DNA of 64,000 bases from the NCBI GenBank assembly GCA_942486035.1, contig CALNXK010000371.1, positions 50,001 to 114,000 on the forward strand. The letters are read 5' to 3'. Numbering within the stretch: position 1 is the stretch's first letter; the number at the start of each line of letters is the position of its first letter. This stretch comes from Porites lobata. Its lineage: Eukaryota > Cnidaria > Anthozoa > Scleractinia > Poritidae. The notes below the pieces were generated by a model. The model was given only the letters and a program-made list of their open reading frames with translations, was not told where the DNA came from and searched no databases. The position numbers and the translations under genes are program-made. Shown here piece by piece: positions 45,901 to 57,900 of the stretch.

Positions 45901-48900
45901 GATTAGAAATTTCTATTACGGCAAAGTATCTTCTACTTAATTCTACTCGCATCTGTAAAGAAGGGGGTCATTGGCAGCAACACAGATGCGTACCGATCGT
46001 AACTAAAGTATACTGGAGCAAACTTTAAAAGGGCAGTACCCGAGGGCTTGCCTGGATTATTCCCGTCAAGAAAAGAGAAATGTCCGTGAAAGGTACTACG
46101 TGTAGTGAACTTTGTGGCGTTTTGTACATGTCAAACCTAGTGTTCTTAAATCACATGTAGGGCCGGGAGAATAAGGGACTGGTCTATACTCAGTGCATGC
46201 TGGCCAAAAGGCAGACGTAGACTGTGATTACAAGGTGATCTCCCAAATCGTGGTTGTAAAAATGTTTTTAGATTCCAAAAGTTTTAAAGAGTCAGCTCAA
46301 CAAGTGACCCCTTGTAAGCCATTACTATTTGACATTTTATCACTGAATTTATACATGTCTTGAGTTTTGTCTAAAATACTAAAATTGCAATGTAACTGGA
46401 AGGTACAGAATCACACTGGGTGGCCTCACAGGTCCTCACAAAGAAACTATACACAATTTATCCCGCTAAAAAAAATTCTTGTTTATTATTAAACTGCTCA
46501 ATGCATGAGTTCTTGTCACAGGAAAACTAACTAAAATTGTCCCTAACAAGAACATAAAGGGAATACAAAGATAACCTCTTTCCATTCTTAATCATGATCA
46601 TATTTTTTAAAGGAATAACTGAAACGGTAATTTAAATTAAAAAATGCAATCAACACATTGGTGAAATGAAAAGTGATTTTTCGTGGAATATAACTGATTT
46701 GGTTTGCATAGCCTCTATTTTCACTTGTTGTTCATGTTGTTTTATTGGGAATGAACGGGTCTCTTAATTCCTCTATATACTCCCTGCCTGCCTGTTAACT
46801 TTCTGATACTCGGGCGGTTTTACAAACGCGATATAAACATAAGGGGACTCAATCCCTGAAATCATATTCAGTCTGCACTTGATAAAGCTGCACTTTTTCG
46901 TCTGCCTCACCTGTTTCATCTCTGCTCTTGGTCTGATCTGCACCGATTTCATAAGCAACTGCTCTGTATAATTTTCACTTTATAATTTGTGATGGGTTTT
47001 GATTTGCAAAGGACCCTTTCACATATCATCTTTGCAGCCTCTCCGATCGGGACAGGTTATAACTGAGCAGAAAGCGCTATTGCGTGCCAACCCAATCAGT
47101 TCTTCGCGACTGGATACCTGTAGCTACAATTAGTACGCCTTTATTTTAGCGGACGAGAATTTCCTCTCAAGTAAGACTAAAGTATACTTGCTTTTATCTT
47201 TGTTCAGTGAGAATTGTTTCCTTTCTGATAATTAGGATTTCTACTTAGACCGTACGCAGCGACCGCGAGAAAACATAATGTAAGCTGCCGACCTAATACG
47301 ATGTTGCCCTTTCGCTCCAGGTCACTATGGCGTGTTTCGCCTTTTGGTAGTCTTTATTTTACGCTTTGTAAAAACAACTTCACCCACTCCCTTATCATTC
47401 CCCAATATTCGGTCGGATCCAACGCCGTAAAAAAACACTCAACTCGACGGTTCTTTGTTGAAATGTTTCGTCGGTAGCGATCCTTCCAAGACTTCCAAGT
47501 AGCGAAAGTCGCCCCATAAGATCTTTCTTTTCTCGAAGTTCTTTATAGCAGTAAAACAACTGTTCTTTGCTAAAGAATAGTAACTTTCTAAAGTAGTAAT
47601 CTGGCCCTTAATATCGTTTCAACTGCATGTAGTGACCTTTGCCTTACCTTCTATTTTGGAAGACATTTTAAAAAGTCCGGATCCGGGAAAATCCAGTAGT
47701 GCCATGCCCCCGCGTGGTATGAAATGAGGCAATAGCTGCGACTCCTATTGGGCTACCTGTGTGACTGATTGAAAAGTCATCTTTCTCAAAAAACTCTTTT
47801 TCAGAGAATTACCATGCTTGTCTGAGTGACTTAAAAGCTGCGACAGCACTACAGCCGTCTTATCTCAAGGCGATTATCAGAGGTGAAAATGAATCTCAGT
47901 AGTAAACCTGAATTTTTCCTCTATTTACTCATTTTAAATGCGTCGAATTTTTTTCACTAGGGGCGAACACCTGTTTCAAGTTGAAGCAGTTTGAAGAAGC
48001 CATCATCTGGTGTGATAAAGGACTAACCGTATCCTTTCTTTATACCTTTCACAAACCTTTTTCACTTTTGAGATCTTCGTGTGCGCGTACGAAAATAAAA
48101 ATTGCGGGGGATTTATTAAGAAGCAACACACTGGACAAATTACTCAAACAAAAGGAAAGGAAAAACGTGCGTGGACAGACTATCTTTTCGTAGAAGAGTA
48201 AATACAAATCCCTGACCGCACAAAAGTGTTACCTCCTTTACTTTTACTAGGTCAATGTCTCTTTTTTTATCGTTTAGTAAATTATGGTTGAATCGATAAA
48301 ATCTATTTAACTATTAAGTGACTTGTTGGTGACGCCTCCTGACATCTGACACAAAGAGTAGCCATTTACAAGTACAAGTGGATTACCGAACCATCTTAAA
48401 ATACATATCAACTGATGCTGCTCAAACGTGTCATTCCTACCACTGCCGTCAACCTAGTTTCAGGTAAAAAGCAGATTATTTTCTACACCCTTAACTCTTG
48501 TAAGATTGACAAGGACAACCAGGATCTGCTGGAGATAAAGACTTGTTCTGTCATAGAACGCGGAAAGGTTTTAACACAGGAAGGCGATAAAGCAGCAAAA
48601 GAGGAGGGCGATTCACGAACAAACCAAACATCTCTTGATCGTACTTGTAAGTAAACTCCAAACACAAAGAGTACCTATAACCAGGGGTCTTTACTTCAAG
48701 TGGGTCTACAATTTGTCAGGCATCAGATGTTATGTTTTCTTCTTTGGCTTTGACTCACTCAGATACTGGCAGAAATCAAAACTCTGTTTGTATTTCTATT
48801 TCAGCAATAGCGGAAACTCACAAAAATGCCGGCAATGATGCACTTCTTAGTCATGATTTTGTCAAGGCTGTCAACTTGTACACAGAGGGAATTAAAGTGA

Positions 48901-51900
48901 AATGCAAGGATGAGGATCTGAATGCCAAATTGTACAACAACAGGGCTTCAGCCCACTATCACCTGGGTAAACTATCATTCATATTAACTTAACGCATAGT
49001 CGACATTGCACTTTATTCCGTACCCAGTATTCTATTATCTATTCTGCATTCCGGCCCTTTTACGTAAAGACACTTCTGAATCTCAATGCAACGGTTTCTA
49101 TTGTCCTAGATTGTCCTATTGATGTTATCAGGATGAAGTTTTATGTGCATGACTTTTTTAAAGTCTAAGGGAGTAACAGCGGTCGGGAAGGGAGCTTAGT
49201 GCCGGATCTCATTTGCGTGTTCGTAAATACCTGAAATCTGAGTTCCTGAAAACAGTATGTGCCTTATATGTCCCCTGATAGGTTCAATTGATGCATTCAA
49301 TCCACTCTCCCGTTTCGCCAATATATATCTTGCTGCATTCGCAAGGAATCTTATAAAATACTCAATCTTGCTTTCGTGGGGCCATGGGCACTTAACTGTT
49401 CTTTTATCGCATAAAGTGTGTTGTCGTGTCGGATTTGAAAACAGCTCGAGCGTACGCAAGGTTTACATATAAAGTAGACGCTCCCTCCTCAGTTAAGATT
49501 TAATTTAATTCTAGTGCAGATTATTCTCTTTGATGTGGGTATAATAAACTCTTTTTTCAGGAAATTATCCAGATTGTCTAAGTGACGTAAAAGCTGCAGC
49601 AGCACTACAGCCGTCTTATCTCAAGGCGATTATCAGAGGTAAAAATGAATCTGAGTTGAACACCTGAATATTTTCTAAAATAATGATTTCAAACGATTCG
49701 ACTTTTTTTCACTAGGAGCGAACACCTGTTTAAAGTTGAAGCGAATTGAAGAAGCCATCAACTGGTGTGATAAAGGACTAGCCGTATCCTTTCTTTATCT
49801 TGTTCACAGACCTTCTGTAAAGCTGCGGGAGATTTATTAAATTGTAATGCACTAGACAAATAACTAGTTCCCTAACGTACGTGTAGACAGGCTACCCTTT
49901 CTTAGAAGAGTTATTACAAAAACCTAGACTTGCCTACAAGTCGAGCTCAAATTTTTTCACGGGTGCTAAGCGCGAGCGGTAGATTTTTTTTGTTTTCTGC
50001 GGCAAAAGCGAGCGAGAGAGCTAGAGCTCGACTTGTTTCCCTTACAAAAAATCGCATCATTTTGGCGCGAACTGTTTGCGTCCCTGTCGCGTGTGTTGTC
50101 GCGTGCGTGTGTCGTAGCAAGCTGTCAAAGTATGTCAAAACAAACAAACAACGGAAAAAGTCCCGATAAGAGAAAGTAAATAAAGGAAAGTTCAATACAA
50201 AAAACGGGTAATGAACAAAAGTGCCGTCTTGTGATATTTGTGAGTTCAGTGTCCAGACGCTTCGGGCTCTTTGCAAGGTTTTCATAGCGGAGCTCTCGCG
50301 TGCAAAGCCCGCGTAGCGGAGCACCATGGGTAAGAAAATGTGGTAAACTACCCATCCGAGAAAATTTGGTAATCACGTGACCGTACACGTCCGTCCGTCC
50401 GTCCGCACCACATGTTGTTATCAATTGACAAAACAGGATATCTGCTGACCAGTATCACCTGACCGTATCACGGGCTCAGGTGTCGACCCATCGAGGTCGA
50501 GTATCTTTTTGAAGTTATCAGCTGACAAGTTACTAGTTTTCAAATGATGGCAGGCTCAAGTTTAATTTTTTTTAATTCATATGAAATATGTTGTGTTTTA
50601 TATGTGCCGCACAATTAAAATTTTGTTGTCAAACTCACCTCGGAAGCTAAAATTCAGCCAGTGTTTACAGGCAGGGAAGACATGCCGGTTGCTTTTGTCT
50701 TTTCTCACTAAGGTCACGCGTTGGTCACGTTCTACGTCCAATTTTTATGCTCTGATTGGTCAAAACACAGGACGAAATAACGCGTTTCCGTATTTTGTAA
50801 ACTCGACGGAAACGGAAAGTTGCTTATATCCGTCACGTTTCCGCCCTGCGGAAACATGGTGATCTAGTTTTCCATGGACGGGACGCGTTTCCGTCATGTT
50901 TCCGCGTCGGAAACGAACGATCATGTTTCCGCCACATTTCTGTCATCACATTTCCGTTCTTTCTTGTTTCCGTTACGTTTCAGGTGACGAATTTTTTCTT
51001 TTTCTTTTTTTTAACCCATGTCCAAGATCGCATTATCAATGTTTCGTAAACTTTGCCTTGGCGTACAATCAAGGTAAATAAAGGTAAATTTAGTCTCGAG
51101 ATTAAATGATTAAATGATGCATTACTCGCGTGCGTTGCATTGATGCAAAGACTGTGAAGTGTGCGAGGTTGCCATTGCTTTCCATTCTAAGTGATAAAAA
51201 TCGCAGAGCTTACCAACAGCTTTCAATATTTGCCAGATTGATGTCAATCAGTACTAGTACTTGCGTAAAACTAAAATGCTCTTAGACGGAGAAAACAAGA
51301 GAGAAAACGAGAGAGAATGGGGCCTAGAACAGAGCGGAGTGCTGGTCAGCGGACTTTTCCTTTGCTCATGCTCATTGCTATCATTCTTTTTGGCGTCCAT
51401 TTTGAAAGTGATTGCAACGGCTTCAAATTTGCCAGCTTCTGTAGTTTCTAGGAGCGTGGAATCGGTATATTTTTGCTTTCTGATGATACCACAAGACATC
51501 TAAGGGTTGTTTTGTATATTTAACGACCCATCGGCCTTCAGTAATCGATCGCTTCCCTCGTAAAGCGACTCTTTTCCGACACAGTGGAGCAGAATGTGAG
51601 ACAAAAACCTCGTGATGCGCAAGTATAATTTGAAAGTTGGAGTGTTTTACCGTGCTAAGGCTATCCAAGGCGGAGGATTGTGATGGAATACAGATAGTAA
51701 GACGAGGTAAGCTTAACAGTTTTCCATATTTCATTTTTGTGGTCTGTAGCATTTGAGATAATGCTTGGGAGACATATTTGTTGACACAAAGCTGTGATTG
51801 ACAAGTACAGTAATTTCCCGAGCAGGAAACTGCAACATAATGAACCTGAATCCTCTTACTAAACAGGGCAAGGCGCTGCACTGTGAGGTCTGTGAAATGA

Positions 51901-54900
51901 TTGTAGAAAAATGGTTAGAGGGTTCCAGTGATTTTGTTACAAATAGTATATGGTGAGTCCTGGGACTCATCTTGTGAATAGTCAAGAGTTCTGGCTTGTC
52001 CACATGCATAACCAGTGAGTCCCAGTTAAAAAACAGGGAGTGCTTAATTGAGAATGCTTGGTATGGGCCTTTTAACCACACAGTTAATCTGGAGACAGAT
52101 GCCAAAACTCCTTATGACAGTTTACTAAAATCAAAATATAGTCCTATATATTTAAAGCACAAAAAGCCTGAAATAAATATACGTCTTTAAACAACAGCTA
52201 CAGAAATCACACAAACAGGATATTCTACCAACAAATCTTCAAATCGATCGATCATCCTTTGCCTCCTACGGGATGCATGCCATGAATTATTTTGGGTCTT
52301 TGGATAATTTTTTTGTGTGAGGGACACAAGACGCAGAGGTAACAAAATCACTGGGGTTCGAAACCATTCCAAATAGTGCACCAGTTTAATTTACTGAGAA
52401 GGACGGTAACAAATATTGTTGATCGTTTCATATGTCCAGGAAGCCCCTACACAGAGTTTTTTAAACAGCGACAACCAAGTATGTATGCTACGGAAATACA
52501 AAAACATTTAATCGAAAATCAGGTTGTTGACCCGCAAAGGTTCGATAAGTCATGTATTGACACGTGATTTTGGTTACTCGTGCAACGAGTTGACAATAGT
52601 TCCAAAAGAGAGCTTAATCTAATAATGTAATAATGCTTGACTGAGAACGCTCAAGGAAAAGTTGAAGAATATATTTTTTTTCAGTAACTGTGATCCCAGG
52701 AATAGGTACTTCTTTGACGTTAACTCGGTGATTAAAACAACTGAGAAGAGAAGTTACTGTTGAGCAAACTTGTGAAGCTCAGTCGCACCAAAGTTGACAA
52801 CTATGTCTTGAAGTTCGCAATTTGATTCCCTCACTTGCTAAGTAATTGGCTACTTCATGATGTAGTACCCAATTTTCCAACGAACTTTGCAACATGGTGT
52901 GGTAAATAATGTGAAATTGACTGTAACAGAGTGATCCAGACAATACTAAATATTGTGACACAGCTCCTTGAAGTCTTCATTTCAGTGGACAGCAAAACCA
53001 GCAGTGGAGTTAAACTAGTAAAACCACTTTTATTTATCCTGTATTACTCTGCAGTTCTATGCAAGCATCATATTGACCAGGGGGAAGGGGTTACTCCTTA
53101 AATATGTTCTCTTGAAATCCAAACAATGTTCCCACAACTTGCAAAGCAACCAGCAGATTTGTTTACTGATCATTCTTTGAATAACCAAAGATTGGTGGTT
53201 TTGAGATAAAAACTGAAAAAGGGAAATTGAAGGTGGGACAATTTCTCTTTATTGTAGTTTGGTTATTCACAAGTGCATTGATATAATGCCGCTTTTCAGA
53301 CAACATATTACGGCACAAGGACACATCATTGGCAATATAGACAAAGTGAACAACAGTTTACTACGCAACTGTGACACAGGCACTTTAAAGTCATTTCAAT
53401 TATAATTCAAGGAACTGAGCTTTCAGGAATAGTTTTGCTTTGTTTACTAGGTTTGTTGAATTTTAACTTTGAATTTAGCCTGCGTAGCAAGCGTTTCCTC
53501 GCGAGGTTCGTCTAGAAAGCTGGGACAAGAGCAAAAAAAAATTAATGATGGCGGAGGGGGAGGGAAACGAAGGAACCGCTTGCCCGCAAACCCCACGATT
53601 TTGAAAAACTGCGTTCGCCAATGAACGCAGCTTCTGATTGGCACGGTGCGGGTAGTGTTGATTACTTAGCATTCGAAACATCAATCAAACCAGGTATGCT
53701 TTGTTTTCGTGCGTCACAGATCTGGTCTCATCTGATTTGTGGTCACAGATTACAAATGCTTTGGACTGATATTTATTGGAATCATGTTTGTGCGACGGTT
53801 TATGAGATCAGAGTCTTCAAAGTATAATTGGAGATCGAGCAGTGGAGACTAGGGAAGGCCAATTTATTGAGAATGATGGCGTGCGGATCTGACTGGAAAA
53901 AATGGACTGTTTGTTGGAGATAACATCAACATAAATCGGAACATCGGTACTCGACATTAGCTAAAGCCGCCATGAGCAAGCGATTTGCCAGCTTTTTGAA
54001 ATGAAAAGATTCTTTTTGTTTATTGGAAATTTAGCGGCATCTATTGTATAGAACGTTTCGACACAGGATGAAGAGCAGCCGCTCTGCAAAACTTATACCC
54101 GGCGGAGTGAATTGTTCCGGACAAATCATTTTTGACGTGTCGACAAGGTTTCAGCCGAGATAGAGCCACACAATAAAAAACAAGAAATTCTGCAGCAATC
54201 GCTCATAGTTTTAACCTTCTTTTATCGTAAATCTTTTTTATTACAGTTCTTGCAATCGCCTGGAACGTGTTCTATTAGAGAACAAAGTAATTTTACAAAT
54301 CTGGTAATCCAGGGGTAATCTGTTCGTTATGTTTCTATTTCGACGAGCTGTCAATTTACAAATGAACCGAACCGTGAAATATCAAGGGGCGTTTTCCAGA
54401 ATCGTCTGGTTTGCGGGCAAGCGTTTCCTCTTCTCCCCTCCCCCTCCCCCTTCAACCTTTTTTTTGCTTCCGCTCTAACTTTCGCACAATAACTCGATTG
54501 GAAACGCTTGCAACGCAGGCTACTTTTAATTTAAGTTGTTGAACTGACTGTAATAAACAGAGTGAAATTTTGAGAAGTGAATTTGTTTATTCAGAATTAT
54601 AAGCTCATATTTATAAGCTCTATAGAATAGTAGACTTAGTTTGACTAAATTTGACACTTTCTCCAGTGTTTTTTATCAACATCATAACCATAGTAATCTC
54701 ATATCCACACTCTTAGCTCAGCGTATATTGTTGTCAGTTAAGATGTTACATGGTTGCAGTGACTGTCACATGTTTTTTAGTTTCCCTTGCAACTTCAATA
54801 CCAAGAAACAATAATATTACAACATATTAGAAAAACAAAGAGGCATGATATTTTTGTCAATTATTGACTTATTTTCTCTGTTGGTTCGCCTCTCACTGCT

Positions 54901-57900
54901 AAAATATTTACTTTACGAAATACATGTACATGTATATCAAGCATATCACATTGAATGTTTGGCTTTCAAACTAGATCAGACTCTTTCAAATGAAAGAGTT
55001 AATGATGCAGCTCAGCCATTCAACAAAACCCACTCACAAAAAAAGATTGAATAGATCATTTGATTTTTGAAGTCAGTCAAACATTGAGTTGGGTCATCGA
55101 ACAAAGTGGAACTCACATAAGGAACACTCGAATGGAACAAAATCAAACGTTTCAGTTCCAAGCAGTTGATGGCAAGTGTGTTAATTATTGATCTAGTGTG
55201 AAAGCAGTCAAGGCGATGTATTAGATCCTGCTTCTTTTATTATTTCCATTTCAGAGTTAAATTCTAAAATAAACATTTTCTGTGAAAATGTCAATACATT
55301 TATTTTGTTTACCAAGGAAAAAGTCTTTAAATCTGCAAGTTGAAATCACCTTGGGAATCATCTCAGTTATTACTCTTCACTCCTTAATTGGCCTCAATTG
55401 TAGCATATTCTGAATCCAGCACTTGTCAGATTTCCCTGGCTTGTTGAGTTGACTCAGTTTTCACATTTGATTTTTTTTCAATATAATTTGGTTTGTTTTG
55501 ATTTTGTTCAGGCATCAAACTCTCCAGAAAGCTGGTTTGACATTGTTTGATGGCCAAACTGTTTTGTTCGGGCGAGTTTGATGGGAATTTTGTCTTGCAT
55601 AATACATTGTACACCGGAAGTATACATTTACTGCAGTAAATTATCTGCTGCCCACCAGGGTTATCGCTTTACAAGTTGCGAGAACATCATTTCCTGCACC
55701 CAGACCTTGTAACTTTCCCCTGCCTCCCCTGGTATTGACCCTGTACGTGTAGATGATAATGTGCAACCTGAGGGAGGTTGTGCCCTTGAAAAGTAGGCTT
55801 TTGGTTACTGGTACTGGTAATCACAGACAGCCTCTGTTTACATTTACATGTACATGTAACCCCTGGTCTATAGTCTTAACGTTTCAGGTTGCGGGCAACA
55901 TAATGTACTAGCTATTAATATGAAACACAACTGTATGCATGTAAATGTAATGTGATGAATCAGGGTTGTCAGAAAGTTTTGAAGTAGACAGCTGAGTTGT
56001 CAAAATAAGCGGCGAGTAAATTATATGTATATTACTCATTTAGCATGTTTTATTCGTATGAGAATATCTACATTAGTAAGGTTGTCTTACTGCTAAAAGG
56101 TTTTCCGTCCCCCGATAGCCTGAGGAATAGCTTCTGTGTTTTACTTATTAGCACTTTGTTTTGTTTTTCATACAACAGGCTGATCACCTTGGTATGTGAT
56201 GTTGGTGCAGAACGTTCTCTCAAAGCAAGCAGGCTGGATCATGGAACTTAATTTCAGTCTCAAGTTACTGTGCTTTATGCTTAGTCAAGTTCTGCAAATG
56301 TTAATCTTGAAATACTACTTCCAGGGTTGTCACTAAGATTTCAAGTTGCCGGGTAAACACAACAAGTAGGCAGGGAATCAAACGGCTAGGGATTTCTTTT
56401 GGTTCTATTTTTCTTCTATTTTCCAATAAAAGTAGCTGGGGGCCACTCTATTAGTAGCCGGGGAAAATCCCCGGCCCCCAGCTCTTAATGACAACCCTGC
56501 TATTCTATGCTAAAGACAAAAAATGTCCAACTGCTACCTCGAGTGGGCAAGATGAAGCAAACCTTGCATTCTAATTGGCTACCCAAGGGGGCAAGGTGAG
56601 CCCATTTTGCCCACTTGGGATTTCCTGCGTTGGTCCCGCAAGTAAAATTTCTCTTCTTGGCCATGTAATAATTTTCATTTATTGACCAAGCTTGTTCATT
56701 CAAGATGACTGAATATTGACCTCATTCATTTTTGCATTTTTATTGACCAAGTCCAGGCTGTGCTCTGTGGCCCGTTGCACCTACATCTGTAACTTTTGTT
56801 CTCAGGCGACTAGAAAATCTTTGCTTTTTCATAGAAATCATTTGCTGGGCACACTGGATTTCACAAGTTCAGAGTGCTGGGCTGCCTTCAATTTTTCTTA
56901 GAGCACAGCCTTGCAAAGGAAGGCAGGGTCAATAAAGACGCAAATATCCAGCCATCTTAACCTCACCTTTGTTTGTTGATGTATTTTTTTGCATTTGAAT
57001 CTTTGCACTGGTCAAAGAAAATTGTGTAGTTTAGACCACCATGTCAGAAGAGTAAGAATATTTCCTGACACCATAATTATAATATTATACTGAAGCAAAA
57101 TGGTCATATGAGTAAGTGGTATATGATCGTACAGGTTAGTATAGTACTTAGTGGGACTGTTGACAGGAACTGATGTTTTGACAATGCCCATGAAAATGAT
57201 GATCACCTTGTTGTCAAAACGTTAGCCGCTGTCAACAACAGTCCTACGCAGGACTACAATGTATATTCACCCGACAAATCATATTCCACTTTGTTGAAAT
57301 ATTATAGACAGCCAAACATATCACTAGCCATAAACTGCACATGAAAGTGTTTATCACTATCTGCTATAAAGGGTATTAATTTGTTAACAGATTTGACATT
57401 TTCTTTACCAAAAAAAAAAAACTACGTAGTCCTACAGAAAATTTCTAGTGGATTTCCTAAAGGAAGCCTCTTACTATTCCTGTTCATTGCTAGTGTGAAT
57501 AGGCACTCACATTTAAAATGTAATTTAACTTAACGAATGTAATGAATAAATACCATAAGAAGACCTGATTGTCAGTTTAGGAAGCAAGAAGAATAAAGAA
57601 AGTACTTGGAAAGATTGCTGTGGTATTATTTTGTGCAATAAAAATGTCGAGAGAATGGGTTTTTGTAACTATAGATGGCGGAAAACCACCCCAAGATGGT
57701 GAAAAGCGCTTTTTTCACGAAGGAAATAACTTGAAAACACCAGTTTCCGACTCGTAAACTCGTGTTTCCGCAATAGTTACATCCGATTACGTTGACGGAA
57801 ACATGAAATTGACTTGTTTCCGTAACGTATTCGCGTGTTTCCGCAAGGATGCCACGCATTTACGCTTGCGGAAACACGTGTTTGCTTTTACGGAAATTTG

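Larger units (their letters stand above)
43948..49365. repeat. Intragenic segmental duplication (modules 2 and 3 with introns)
   Basis: About 43948-45215 corresponds to about 48212-49365, including non-coding sequence. The copies open with CTGACCGCACAA, pass through exon pairs 44319/48505 and 44611/48805, share intron words such as GCATAGTCGACATTG and CAGGATGAAGTTTTATGTG, and end in CATTCGCAAGGAATCT. The second halves (47805-48028 and 49561-49783) also match, including intron starts. Confidence 0.85.

Noticed and set aside
51423..51881. 152-codon minus-strand ORF
   Set aside because: No domain, no splice-consistent neighbours and compositionally like non-coding sequence; it overlaps another mid-length frame (51731-52105).
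57160..57290. Possible decayed hammerhead ribozyme / Penelope-like tail (GTTGTCAAAACGTTAGCC)
   Set aside because: The sequence resembles Penelope-associated tails, but the catalytic box CUGANGA is not intact and the stems could not be paired by eye.
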